From Prolixibacteraceae bacterium (GTDB lineage: Bacteria; Bacteroidota; Bacteroidia; Bacteroidales; Prolixibacteraceae), in NCBI GenBank assembly GCA_003506435.1, contig DOAQ01000036.1, positions 381,312-445,311 of the forward strand: 64,000 nt of DNA, read 5' to 3'. How positions within the stretch are numbered: position 1 is the stretch's first letter; every line of letters begins with the position of its first letter. The notes below the pieces were generated by a model. That model was given only the letters and a program-made list of their open reading frames with translations. It was not told where the DNA came from and searched no databases. Positions 40,804-49,996 of the stretch are shown here, piece after piece. The translations under genes were made by a program, and so were the position numbers.

Positions 40804-41847
40804 ATGAATACTAGCAAGATAGCCAGATTTTTTGCACTTGCATTTCTGCTTGCAGGAATGGCATCGTCATGTGTAAAAGAAGGACCAATGGGACCCGCAG
40901 GGGAAGACGGAACGGATGGTATTGACGGGAAAGATGGTGCTGATGGGAATGTTACTTGTCTAAATTGCCACACAACAGCAAAAAAAGAAGCCATAACCGC
41001 CCAGTATGAAATGTCGGTTCACGGGTTGAGTCCACATGCAGGATCACCCACATACATCTATGCAGGAGCCGGGGAATCCAGGAAAGATTGTGCAATTTGT
41101 CATACCCACGAAGGTTTTGTGGAAGTAATGTTTACCGGAAGAGATTCGATTGCTCAGGCATTGGCTGCACCTACCCGTATCGGGTGCGAAACCTGTCACA
41201 GCAAACATGTCAGTTTCGATTTTACTGCCGATGGCCAGGATTATGCTTTACGCGCTACCAAACCGGTCAACCTGATTATGGACGAACGGAGTATCGATTT
41301 TGGCTCATCCACAAATTTATGTGTTAATTGCCACCAGCCCCGCGAAGGAGCGCCCAAAGCAGATGCAAACGGTAATTTCTATATTTCCAGCTCACGTTAC
41401 GGGGCGCATCACGGGCCACAATCCACGCTGCTCGATGGAATTGGAGGATATGAAGTGGGAACCGGTTACCCGGGAAGAGGCACACATGCACATCGTAAAA
41501 ATGCCGATTGCACAACCTGTCACATGCACCAATACAAAGACCAGCACGGAGGTCATACATTTAAAGTCAGTGTTGCCGGATGTACCGCCTGCCATTCAAG
41601 TGCAACGTCGCTTGATGTAAAAGGCGTTCAGACTGAAGTTGCCGCATTGATGACAGAATTGAAAGGCTTGCTTGTTGCAAAAGGCGTTATTACAACAACC
41701 GGAAGCCGGAAAGTCGGAACTTTCCCTATCAATGTCGCAGGTGCTGCATACAATTATAACCTGATTGAAGAAGACCGGAGCATGGGTGTTCACAACCCGG
41801 TTTATATCAAGAAAATTTTGCAGAATTCGATTGCTGCAATGAAATAA
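40804..41847 (+). CDS. six-heme c-type cytochrome lipoprotein with collagen-like segment
   Basis: A 347-residue protein with a lipoprotein signal (Cys 23). Residues about 27-48 are a short Gly-x-y tract (GPMGPAGEDGTDGIDGKDGA) that would act as a spacer. Six CXXCH heme sites follow at residues 52, 96, 128, 173, 236 and 260, with many extra His as axial ligands. The C-terminal 75 residues lack hemes. Anchored to the outer membrane, it could be the outermost electron carrier or a terminal reductase. It is the first structural gene behind the FNR-type site. No close functional family is recognised. Confidence 0.8.
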   Translation: MNTSKIARFFALAFLLAGMASSCVKEGPMGPAGEDGTDGIDGKDGADGNVTCLNCHTTAKKEAITAQYEMSVHGLSPHAGSPTYIYAGAGESRKDCAICHTHEGFVEVMFTGRDSIAQALAAPTRIGCETCHSKHVSFDFTADGQDYALRATKPVNLIMDERSIDFGSSTNLCVNCHQPREGAPKADANGNFYISSSRYGAHHGPQSTLLDGIGGYEVGTGYPGRGTHAHRKNADCTTCHMHQYKDQHGGHTFKVSVAGCTACHSSATSLDVKGVQTEVAALMTELKGLLVAKGVITTTGSRKVGTFPINVAGAAYNYNLIEEDRSMGVHNPVYIKKILQNSIAAMK

Positions 41848-41919
41848 TATTTGGAACCGTGAAGAAAGATTTTCTGTATCGGAAGTCTTTTTTGTACTGA
41901 ACCTGGAAAATTTCAAGAC

Positions 41920-42309
41920 ATGAAAAAAATTAAAATAGTATTCACGGTTGCAGTTTTAATGCTGGCATTTGGAGCCTGCAAATACGATTTCATCATACCC
42001 GAAGAAGCGCCTCCGGTGGATCCGAATGCGTCTGAAGTTAGTTTTTCGCAAAAGGTATTGCCTATTTTCACAACCGGAAATAATTGTACTGCTTGTCACA
42101 AAACCGGCGGAACATCTCCTGATCTGACGGCAGCCAATGCCTACAACGTGATTAACAATGCCAAATACATAAATATTGCCAACCCTTCTGGAAGTAAAAT
42201 TTACTCAGTGGCTGCGCCTTCAACCAGCGAACACTCGCATAAGAAATATACGGCAACCGAGGCCGTGATTGTGTTAAGCTGGATCACGCAGGGGGCAAAG
42301 AACAATTAA
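41920..42309 (+). CDS. single-heme cytochrome c lipoprotein
   Basis: A 129-residue protein with a lipobox FGAC (Cys 20). One heme site, CTACH, lies at residues 56-60 in the sequence FSQKVLPIFTTGNNCTACHKTGG, typical of small Bacteroidota cytochrome-like domains (planctomycete-type PSCyt1-like start). It probably shuttles electrons next to the six-heme lipoprotein. It lies 72 bases after that gene on the same strand. Confidence 0.75.
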   Translation: MKKIKIVFTVAVLMLAFGACKYDFIIPEEAPPVDPNASEVSFSQKVLPIFTTGNNCTACHKTGGTSPDLTAANAYNVINNAKYINIANPSGSKIYSVAAPSTSEHSHKKYTATEAVIVLSWITQGAKNN

Positions 42310-42332
42310 ATAAAAATCAAAGAGACGAAACG

Positions 42333-43253
42333 ATGAGAAAATATACAACGATAATCTTCCTTTTGGTTTTTGTATTTGGTAATTTGTTTGCCCAGGAAAC
42401 CGAAGAACAAACTCCGGAGGAAAAAGATAAACCGGTGAGATCGCCGTTTGAAAGTGGTTATTTGATTGATAACCAAACTTCGTTTATTCCTACCGCAAAA
42501 ACACTTGAATATGTGATTCAGCATAAATTCGGATCGATTGGCAATGGAAAAAGCGATTTGTGGGGCATTTACGCTCCCGGCGCCAATATCCGTATCGGAC
42601 TGAATTATGTGGTGGCAAAAAATATGCAGATTGGATGGGGAATTGCCAAGAAAAACAAGTACAACGATTTTAATGCAAAATGGACAATACTGGAACAAAC
42701 CCGTAAAAACACGATACCGGTTGCCGTTACTTTGTACGGAAACTTTGCAATCGACGGCAGGCCGCTCAGCGCTTTTGAAAGCGGAAAAGTACAACGTGCC
42801 TTTCAAACCGATGCAAGCTACGATTATAAGTTCTCTGACCGGATTTCGTATTTTTCGCAACTGATTGTCGGCCGGAAATTCTGTGATCGTTTTACCATGC
42901 AGACAGCGGTCAGCTTTACTCATTTTAATTCAGTTGCAATGGGAATGGACCACGATAAAATTGGTCTGCACCTGAATGGTCGGATCAAAGTTTCGCCACA
43001 GGGATCAGTCGTTTTCAATTACGACGCACCATTGAAAATCAAATCGATTTCCGAACAGGTGGAATGGTACAACCATCCCGAACCAAACCTTTCGTTTGGG
43101 TACGAGATTTCTACCAGCACACACGCTTTCCAGATTTATATGGGAAATTCGGATGGCATCATCCCACAGGAAATAATGATGAACAACCTGAATAAAATTA
43201 CAAAAGATAGTTTCGCGATTGGTTTTACAATCACACGATTATGGAGTTTTTAA
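42333..43253 (+). CDS. DUF5777 outer-membrane beta-barrel protein
   Basis: A 306-residue protein with a signal peptide (residues 1-20, ending LFAQ), an acidic linker and then alternating strands to a final WSF, as in an outer-membrane barrel. The segment FESGYLIDNQTS and the SIGNGKSDLWGIYAPGANIRIG stretch match DUF5777, which is often encoded beside cytochromes in Bacteroidota. In this cluster it could be the porin that lets a cytochrome cross or touch the outer membrane. No heme motif is present. Confidence 0.7.
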   Translation: MRKYTTIIFLLVFVFGNLFAQETEEQTPEEKDKPVRSPFESGYLIDNQTSFIPTAKTLEYVIQHKFGSIGNGKSDLWGIYAPGANIRIGLNYVVAKNMQIGWGIAKKNKYNDFNAKWTILEQTRKNTIPVAVTLYGNFAIDGRPLSAFESGKVQRAFQTDASYDYKFSDRISYFSQLIVGRKFCDRFTMQTAVSFTHFNSVAMGMDHDKIGLHLNGRIKVSPQGSVVFNYDAPLKIKSISEQVEWYNHPEPNLSFGYEISTSTHAFQIYMGNSDGIIPQEIMMNNLNKITKDSFAIGFTITRLWSF

Positions 43254-43272
43254 AAACACAAAACAGACGATT

Positions 43273-43692
43273 ATGAAAACGCACAAAAATTCAATCCTGG
43301 TATTAATTATAGTTTTTGCCGGTAGTGTAATGCTTTCGTTTATTACAAAACTAGACAAAGAAATGGGCGGCCCGTGGGAAGTTCCGGCCAAGTACAAAGC
43401 GATGAAAAACACATACAAAGACGATGCCTCGCTTGAAAAAGTTGGAAAAATGCTGTATATCAAACATTGCAAATCGTGTCACGGCGGATTAGGCGAAGGC
43501 GACGGACCAAAAGCAGCAAGTATGAAAACCGGTTTCCGCTCTTTAAAATCGGCAGAATTTCAGGCACAAAGCGATGGCGTAATCTATTACCAATCATTTA
43601 TTGGCCGGGATGAAATGCCTAATTTCGAAAGCAAAGTTCCGGAAGAAGAAGATCGTTGGGCGATTGTTAACTACCTCCGGACTTTAAAATAA
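43273..43692 (+). CDS. class I cytochrome c
   Basis: The ATG at 43273 gives a 139-residue protein with an N-terminal membrane segment (about 7-24). A longer frame starting in the previous gene is rejected. One heme site, CKSCH, lies at residues 66-70 followed by GGLGEGDGPKA, and the distal Met is probably Met 115 in GRDEMPNFES. This is a soluble or membrane-tethered periplasmic carrier of the cytochrome c oxidase-subunit type. It is followed by TIR element A copy 3. Confidence 0.85.
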   Translation: MKTHKNSILVLIIVFAGSVMLSFITKLDKEMGGPWEVPAKYKAMKNTYKDDASLEKVGKMLYIKHCKSCHGGLGEGDGPKAASMKTGFRSLKSAEFQAQSDGVIYYQSFIGRDEMPNFESKVPEEEDRWAIVNYLRTLK

Positions 43693-43711
43693 TTCAAATA
43701 ATAATGAGAAT

Positions 43712-43853
43712 GAGGCTGTCCAAAAAGCCTAAAATCCGCAATTCGCGTCACCCTGCCCCGAAATTTCGGGGTGTTTCAGGGGCTGATCATTAGAAAGATG
43801 AGATCCCGAAGCAAGTTCGGGATGACTCGGTACTAGGCTTTTTGGACGGCCTC
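43712..43853. repeat. TIR element A, copy 3
   Basis: 142 bases with termini GAGGCTGTCCAAAAAGCC and (reverse) GAGGCCGTCCAAAAAGCC, followed by a GTTTTCTT tract. The interior matches copies 1 and 2. It lies in the middle of the cytochrome cluster, between the class I cytochrome and the seven-heme cytochrome. As a long hairpin it may reduce read-through into the downstream genes. Confidence 0.8.
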
Positions 43854-43875
43854 GTTTTCTTAAACAGGGCCTGAT

Positions 43876-44796
43876 ATGCGCACATATTACCGGAACATTG
43901 TTACGGCATTTTTGCTTTTTACAGGTTTTTCATCTACAGCAGAGGATCAGAACCAGTGCCTGAAATGCCACGGCAACCATATCTATTCCATCCACAACGA
44001 ATGGACAGAGCGGACCGAAAAAAGGTTGATGAACCCCTATTTTGTGATCGATTCAGTGAGGATGTCGGCCGGGGTACATCAGTCGTTTAGTTGCACTGAT
44101 TGCCATTCAACGGACTACGGAACCTACCCGCACAATGGTGAATTGAAACTGGAACCCATGGCAGGCTGTCTGGATTGCCACGGGGGTGATGAAAAGTATG
44201 CCAGTTATCAGTTTGAAAAAATTGAGGAGGAATTTGGTAAGAGTGTTCATGCGCAGGCCTGTGGCGATGCGTTCACCTGTTCTAAATGCCACGATCAGCA
44301 CTACTATCAGGTGACAGCGCGCAATAGTGAAAGTGTGACCGGCATTGTCAGGTACAGTAATGAAATGTGTTTGTCGTGCCACGATAACATGCAAAAATAC
44401 CAGTTACTCTCGGAAGGCCAAAAACCCGAACTGGTGGAAGCGCACAGTTGGCTACCGAACAAAAACCTTCATTTTGAACATGTTCGCTGCATCGAATGCC
44501 ACACAGAGGTGGTTGATTCGCTGATGATCTCGCACAATATTATGCCGAAGGAAAACGCTGTAAAACGATGCGTTGAATGCCATACTGCCGACTCGCGCCT
44601 GAAAGCTTCGCTGTATAAATATCAGAACCTCCAGTCGCGTTCCGAAAACGGGATGATGGGGAATATCCTTTCCAACGAATCGTATGTGATTGGCGCCTAC
44701 CGGAACCCTTTGCTCAATTGGGGAAGCATCCTCATTTTCTGTGTTGTGCTGCTGGGTGTTTCAGTTCATATTATTTTCAGAATAATTAAAAAATAA
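43876..44796 (+). CDS. seven-heme c-type cytochrome with C-terminal membrane anchor
   Basis: A 306-residue protein with a signal peptide (about residues 1-22). Seven CXXCH sites are at residues 28, 73, 98, 135, 165, 205 and 232, and a single C-terminal membrane helix spans about 281-303. The layout suits a periplasmic multiheme protein fixed to the inner membrane that receives electrons from the cytochrome b encoded 5 bases downstream. It resembles the multiheme partners of quinol-oxidising cytochrome b complexes but is not one of the named families I recognise. Confidence 0.8.
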   Translation: MRTYYRNIVTAFLLFTGFSSTAEDQNQCLKCHGNHIYSIHNEWTERTEKRLMNPYFVIDSVRMSAGVHQSFSCTDCHSTDYGTYPHNGELKLEPMAGCLDCHGGDEKYASYQFEKIEEEFGKSVHAQACGDAFTCSKCHDQHYYQVTARNSESVTGIVRYSNEMCLSCHDNMQKYQLLSEGQKPELVEAHSWLPNKNLHFEHVRCIECHTEVVDSLMISHNIMPKENAVKRCVECHTADSRLKASLYKYQNLQSRSENGMMGNILSNESYVIGAYRNPLLNWGSILIFCVVLLGVSVHIIFRIIKK

Positions 44797-44801
44797 ACCA
44801 G

Positions 44802-45419
44802 ATGGGAACAGAAGGAAGAATTTATTTGTATCCGAAATGGTTACGGGCATGGCATGGTTTGAATGCGTTGGGAATTATTGTCCTGATTTTTACCGGGATC
44901 AATATGCAGTATGCCAGCCCCGATTTTCAACTGATGCGCTTCGATTTGGCAATCCGCTTTCATAATATTGCGGGCGTATTGGTGGCAGTGAGTTACCTGT
45001 TGTTTTTTATTGGCAATCTGGTGAGTTCGAACGGAACGTTTTATCAAATCAAACTGAAAGGTTTACGAAACAGGCTTTTCCTGCAAATACGCTACTATGC
45101 GTATGGCATGTTCAAAAAAGAGGAATGTCCGTTTCCGGTTTCCGAAAAACGAAAATTTAACCCGCTTCAGAAATATTCCTACATCGCAGTAATGTATGTT
45201 TTTGTTCCGCTGGTGATTATATCCGGCATCGCACTGTTGTTCCCCGAATTAATTATTACTGAAGTATACGGAGTCAGCGGGGTTTTTCTCACAGCGCTAC
45301 TTCATGCGTCGGTTGGCTTTTTGATTTCCATATTTCTGATCGTTCACGTGTATGTTGCATCGGTTGGCAAATCGCCCTTTAAAAATTACCGAAGCATTAT
45401 AACCGGCTGGCACGAATAA
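44802..45419 (+). CDS. cytochrome b561-like membrane subunit
   Basis: A 205-residue protein with four membrane helices. Candidate heme b ligands are His 18 (WLRAWHGLNA), His 54 (IRFHNIAGV), His 168 (ALLHASVGF) and His 182 (LIVHVYVA), the arrangement of di-heme b subunits of formate dehydrogenase and thiosulfate reductase type. It probably oxidises quinol and passes electrons to the seven-heme cytochrome encoded 5 bases upstream. Confidence 0.8.
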   Translation: MGTEGRIYLYPKWLRAWHGLNALGIIVLIFTGINMQYASPDFQLMRFDLAIRFHNIAGVLVAVSYLLFFIGNLVSSNGTFYQIKLKGLRNRLFLQIRYYAYGMFKKEECPFPVSEKRKFNPLQKYSYIAVMYVFVPLVIISGIALLFPELIITEVYGVSGVFLTALLHASVGFLISIFLIVHVYVASVGKSPFKNYRSIITGWHE

Positions 45420-45515
45420 AGAGAGGATAAACAACGAATTGCGTGAAAATGAATGAGCTTTGGCAGAGTGGGAAAATAAACTTAAATTACTGAGTGCAAA
45501 CGTAAAACTGATTTG

Positions 45516-48500
45516 ATGAAGAAATTTAGCTCATTCTTTTTCTCAATGCTGTCGTCGGTATTGCTGATGATAATTTTTGGCGCTGCAATTGCCTATGCAA
45601 CATTTATTGAGAACGATTACGGAACAAATACCGCACGCATCCTGATTTATGATTCGTGGTGGTTCGAACTGCTTCTTTTTGTTCTCTGCATAAACCTGAC
45701 CGGCAGTGTTTTCAGATACAAACTGGTTCGCCGGAAAAAGTGGCCTGTCCTGCTTTTTCATCTCGCGTTTATTGTGATGATCATTGGCGCGGGGATAACC
45801 CGTTACACAAGTTCCGAAGGCAGTATGCACATTCGCGAAGGCAGTTCGTCAGATGAGATTATTTCCGAAGAAACCTTTGTTTCGGTTGTTGCTGAATCGG
45901 GCACCGGGAAAGTTTCGGTCATTGAAAAAGTAATGTTTTCGCCATACACAACCAATCGTTTTTTGCAAGAACTGGAAATTGCGGGGAAACGGTTATCAGT
46001 CAAAAATAACGGGTTTGTGCCCAATGCCATTGAAACCGCGGTGGCAGACGAGTCAGGACAACCGATACTGTCGTTTATTTTTTTCGGTGAAGATTTTTCG
46101 AGACAGGATTTCAACCTGGAACAGGGACAGTTTTTGACAATCGGAAACCTTGGTTTTTCGTTTGGTTCGGAAAGAAATGACGCCGCAATCCGGGTAAACC
46201 ATGAAAATGGAACCCTGACTTTTACGGCCACCGACACCCTTATTGTCAGTTCAATGACGGGCAATGAAAAAGGGCAAATTCTTTCGCCGGACGAAATTCA
46301 TCCACTGGAAGAAAAGTCGGTTTACCAGATAAACAAAGTCCGGTTTGTGCTGAAAACCTTTTACCCGAAAGCAAAACTGAAATTAATTTACGTTCCGGAA
46401 CACAGCGGGAAAAATCTCCCGGATGCTTTTGCAGCGTCAGTCCGCTCCGGAAATGAGGAAAAAATCGTTCATGTTTTTGGGCAAAAAGGTGTAACAGGAG
46501 AATATTCAAAATGTTTTATCGACGGTGTCTCCGTTTCTGTTTCTTATGGTTCTCTTGCCCGCAAACTGCCTTTTTCAATTCATCTTGATGATTTTCAACT
46601 GGAACGTTACCCGGGTTCGCATAGCCCGTCGTCGTTTGCCAGCGAAGTGAAAATTATGGAAGCCGGTACCACGGAAGCTATGTCCTACCGTATTTTCATG
46701 AATAATATTCTGAATTACCGGGGATATCGCTTTTTTCAGTCTTCGTATGACGAGGATGAAAAGGGTACCATTCTTTCGGTAAGCCACGACTGGTGGGGAA
46801 CTGCTATTTCATACCTTGGCTATTTCCTGCTGACTTTTGGAATGGTGATGACACTTTTCGGCAAAAACAGCCGCTTCCGGATTTTGATTCGCGCCAGTTC
46901 GAAGCTGAAACAGTTACGAATGAAATCAACAGTTATAATTTTTGGCATTCTGCTGGCTTCGGGAAATGTATTGGCCAACGTAAAACAGAAGATTGATGAC
47001 AATCATTTGTATTCGTTTGGCGAGCTGCTTGTTCAGGATAAACAGGGCCGGATTGAGCCGGTCAACACGCTGGCGTCGGAAGTGCTCCGGAAACTTTCGA
47101 AGAAAAACAGCTATTCTGATATGCCGGCCGCTCAGGTTTTCCTGTTGATGAACGTGTATCCCGAACATTGGAAAAACCAGCCAATCATCAAAATTTCGAA
47201 TGATGAACTGAAGAAATTACTTGGAATAAACAGTGAATTTGCTTCATGGAACCAATTGGTTGGCAAGGAACAGGGATATTTGCTGAGTGAAATGGTTGAT
47301 GCGGCCTATAAAAAGAAACCAACTCTCCGGAATAAGCTCGACAAGGAAGTGATCAATGTCGATGAGCGGGTGAATATTTGTTACCAGGTATTTCAGCGCG
47401 ATTTTCTGAAAGCCTACCCGGTTCCGGGCGATTCAACAAATACATGGTTACTTCCCGGTGAATTTGCTGCGGCCTATGATAGCATTGGAAGTGAACTTGA
47501 AAAAATATCGCTCAATACCTATTTCCAATCGGTTGCTGCATCAATTGATTCGGGTGACTGGCAAAAGTCTGATGAGATTCTTCAAAATATTAAGAATTAT
47601 CAGCGCGAATTTGGCGCCGGTATTGTCCCTTCGGAACAAAAAGTACGGCTCGAAATTTTTTATAATGAAAAAAATATTTTCCGGAATCTGGCTTTTGCCT
47701 GTGTGATTTTGGGGTTTGTATTGCTCGTTTTGCACTTCGTTCAAATTTTCAAACCGAATTTATATTTGGGTAAAATCCTGTTCTCCGCGACATACCTTCT
47801 TTGTATGGTGTTTGTGATTTATACAGCAGGACTGGCCATCCGGTGGTACATTTCCGGCCATGCCCCGTGGAGCAACGGTTACGAAACGATGATTTATATT
47901 GGTTGGGCAACCTTGCTTTCCGGCTTTGTTTTTGTAAAACGCTCGCCCATAACTCTCGCAGTTACAACTGTTTTAACCGGGATCATTCTGTTTGTTGCCG
48001 GAATGAGCTGGATGAACCCTGAAATTACCAATCTGGTTCCTGTACTTAAATCGTACTGGCTGATTGTACATGTGGCGATAATTACAGCCAGTTACGGGTT
48101 TCTTGCCATTGGTGCGCTGCTGGGTCTGATCAACTTGATTTTGATGGTTTTGCGAAATGGAAAGAATTTGAAAAATACAACCTTCTCCATAACCGAGCTG
48201 GCATACATTATCGAGATGACGCTGATCATCGGGGTGATGTTGCTGACGATCGGGGCATTTATCGGGGCAGTGTGGGCCAACGAATCATGGGGTCGTTACT
48301 GGGGCTGGGACCCCAAGGAAACATGGGCGCTGGTAACTATTCTTGTATATTCGGTAATCCTTCATCTGAAAAAAATTCCCGGTATGAAAAGCTCCTTGGT
48401 TCTGAGTACATTTTCGCTGCTGGGCTTCAGTTCTGTATTGATGACATTTTTCGGGGTGAATTATTACCTGTCGGGCATGCACTCGTATGCACAGGGCGAT

Positions 48501-48632
48501 CCGCCCCCCATACCGGCAGGAGTTTACTGGGCAATTCTTGTCATTGCGGGAATAATTGTTCTGGCATTCGTTTCAGAAAAAAAATATGGAAAATTGATAC
48601 ATTTTGCCGAGTTTGACAATATGGAAGAATAA
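45516..48632 (+). CDS. ccsBA: cytochrome c synthase CcsBA (ResB-ResC fusion)
   Basis: A 1038-residue fusion. The N-terminal ResB/CcsB part has membrane helices near residues 12, 45, 70 and 425 around a large periplasmic loop. The C-terminal CcsA part (about 715-1030) has eight or so helices and the heme-handling WWD motif WANESWGRYWGWDPKETW at about 920-937, with flanking His. It transports heme and ligates it to CXXCH motifs in the periplasm, as the neighbouring multiheme proteins need. The ATG at 45516 is preferred to a TTG one codon earlier. A strong terminator follows. Confidence 0.92.
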   Translation: MKKFSSFFFSMLSSVLLMIIFGAAIAYATFIENDYGTNTARILIYDSWWFELLLFVLCINLTGSVFRYKLVRRKKWPVLLFHLAFIVMIIGAGITRYTSSEGSMHIREGSSSDEIISEETFVSVVAESGTGKVSVIEKVMFSPYTTNRFLQELEIAGKRLSVKNNGFVPNAIETAVADESGQPILSFIFFGEDFSRQDFNLEQGQFLTIGNLGFSFGSERNDAAIRVNHENGTLTFTATDTLIVSSMTGNEKGQILSPDEIHPLEEKSVYQINKVRFVLKTFYPKAKLKLIYVPEHSGKNLPDAFAASVRSGNEEKIVHVFGQKGVTGEYSKCFIDGVSVSVSYGSLARKLPFSIHLDDFQLERYPGSHSPSSFASEVKIMEAGTTEAMSYRIFMNNILNYRGYRFFQSSYDEDEKGTILSVSHDWWGTAISYLGYFLLTFGMVMTLFGKNSRFRILIRASSKLKQLRMKSTVIIFGILLASGNVLANVKQKIDDNHLYSFGELLVQDKQGRIEPVNTLASEVLRKLSKKNSYSDMPAAQVFLLMNVYPEHWKNQPIIKISNDELKKLLGINSEFASWNQLVGKEQGYLLSEMVDAAYKKKPTLRNKLDKEVINVDERVNICYQVFQRDFLKAYPVPGDSTNTWLLPGEFAAAYDSIGSELEKISLNTYFQSVAASIDSGDWQKSDEILQNIKNYQREFGAGIVPSEQKVRLEIFYNEKNIFRNLAFACVILGFVLLVLHFVQIFKPNLYLGKILFSATYLLCMVFVIYTAGLAIRWYISGHAPWSNGYETMIYIGWATLLSGFVFVKRSPITLAVTTVLTGIILFVAGMSWMNPEITNLVPVLKSYWLIVHVAIITASYGFLAIGALLGLINLILMVLRNGKNLKNTTFSITELAYIIEMTLIIGVMLLTIGAFIGAVWANESWGRYWGWDPKETWALVTILVYSVILHLKKIPGMKSSLVLSTFSLLGFSSVLMTFFGVNYYLSGMHSYAQGDPPPIPAGVYWAILVIAGIIVLAFVSEKKYGKLIHFAEFDNMEE

Positions 48633-48695
48633 GAAAAAATTCAAGGCACACAATTTAGGGGGGTAAGTTTTAAAAGGGTAATTTGTGTATGCTAG

Positions 48696-48727
48696 TCCTG
48701 CCCGGTAATTTCCGGGCGGGATTTTTT
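48696..48727 (+). terminator. rho-independent terminator of the cytochrome cluster
   Basis: CCTGCCCGG and CCGGGCGGG form a 9-base-pair stem (one G-T pair) around TAATTT, followed by six T. It lies 64 bases after the CcsBA stop. Confidence 0.92.
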
Positions 48728-48728
48728 C

Positions 48729-48762
48729 TTTGTATGAATCGATATTTTTTCGTTTATATTTG
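48729..48762 (+). promoter_or_regulatory. argE promoter (predicted)
   Basis: TTTG (48729-48732) and TATATTTG (48755-48762) are 22 bases apart, slightly wider than the usual 19-20, and end 51 bases before the argE start. It lies directly after the terminator, so argE is a separate transcription unit. Confidence 0.45.
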
Positions 48763-48813
48763 TTGTTACTAAAAAGTTTTCCGGATTTTGTCCAATTCAT
48801 TATTTAAACCAAA

Positions 48814-49863
48814 ATGAACGAATACATTCAACTTCTTCAGAAATTGATTTCAACACAGTCGTTTAGCGGGGAAGAGGAAAATGCAGCTCAGGTGATACAA
48901 AAATTTTTGAATGCAAAAAGTATTTCTTTTCATGAAAAAGGAAATAATACATGGGCAAAAAATAAATTCTGGAAAGAAGGTTTGCCGGTTGTTCTTTTAA
49001 ATTCACATATCGACACGGTGAAACCGGCACGGGGATATACAAGAGACCCGTTTCAGCCAACCATCGAAGACGGGAAATTATATGGTTTGGGAAGTAATGA
49101 TGCCGGAGGGGCGCTGGTGAGCCTGTTGTCAGTGTTCGTTTATTTTTATGAGCAGGAAAAACTGCCTTTCAACTTAATTTTTGCAGCTTCATCGGAAGAA
49201 GAAATTTCAGGGACCAACGGGATTGAAAGCATCTTGTCGGAAATAGAACCTGTCGACCTGGCTATTGTCGGGGAACCCACCCTGATGCAAATGGCAATTG
49301 CCGAAAAAGGGCTGATGGTACTTGATTGTACCGCTTACGGAAAATCGGGACATGCTGCGCGCAACGAAGGAATTAATGCAATTTACAAGGCAATTGGTGA
49401 TATTGAGATTTTACGGAACTACAAATTCGAGAAATCGTCGGACTTGCTGGGCGAAGTGAAAATGACCGTGAGCATGATCAATGCAGGGACACAACACAAT
49501 GTTGTTCCCGACACTTGTTCGTTTGTGGTTGACGTGCGTACCAACGAATATTATTCAAACGAAAAAGCATGTCAGATCATTAGCGAACTGATTGAATCGG
49601 AAGTAGAGCCGCGTTCATTCCGGTTGAACTCGTCCGGAATACCAGTTTCTCATCCGATTGTACAGCGCGGGCTCAGGCTGGGTTTAACCTGTTATGGTTC
49701 GCCAACCACTTCCGACCAGGCAGTAATGCCCTATATGTCCATCAAAATAGGGCCCGGCGACAGCGCTCGCTCACATACTGCCGATGAATTCATCTATGTC
49801 CGCGAAATAGAAGAAGCATTCGGCATTTACACTGGTTTACTGGAGAATCTTCGGTTGAAATAA
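48814..49863 (+). CDS. argE: M20 family N-acylornithine/N-acylcitrulline deacylase
   Basis: A 349-residue co-catalytic zinc hydrolase. The metal ligands are visible in LNSHIDTVKP (His), LGSNDAGGALV (Asp), the catalytic SSEEEISG (Glu pair), VGEPTLMQ and the C-terminal ARSHTADEFI (His). It is the size of ArgE/DapE-type enzymes and completes the arginine pathway. Given the succinylornithine-type ArgF' the physiological substrate is probably N-succinylcitrulline. It is a single-gene unit with its own promoter and terminator, apart from the main operon. Confidence 0.85.
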   Translation: MNEYIQLLQKLISTQSFSGEEENAAQVIQKFLNAKSISFHEKGNNTWAKNKFWKEGLPVVLLNSHIDTVKPARGYTRDPFQPTIEDGKLYGLGSNDAGGALVSLLSVFVYFYEQEKLPFNLIFAASSEEEISGTNGIESILSEIEPVDLAIVGEPTLMQMAIAEKGLMVLDCTAYGKSGHAARNEGINAIYKAIGDIEILRNYKFEKSSDLLGEVKMTVSMINAGTQHNVVPDTCSFVVDVRTNEYYSNEKACQIISELIESEVEPRSFRLNSSGIPVSHPIVQRGLRLGLTCYGSPTTSDQAVMPYMSIKIGPGDSARSHTADEFIYVREIEEAFGIYTGLLENLRLK

Positions 49864-49898
49864 TCCTATCCGCCGCATTGATTATTTTGAATTCCCTG

Positions 49899-49923
49899 AT
49901 CCGAATATAAATTCGGATTTTTT
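49899..49923 (+). terminator. rho-independent terminator of argE
   Basis: ATCCGAAT and ATTCGGAT form a perfect 8-base-pair stem around ATAA, followed by six T, 36 bases beyond the argE stop. Confidence 0.88.
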
Positions 49924-49996
49924 CATTAGATTTAACTCAGAAATCTACAGATAAAGCCTGTCATTATAAAACTCATAGGGGGGCGGAGGGATCGAA

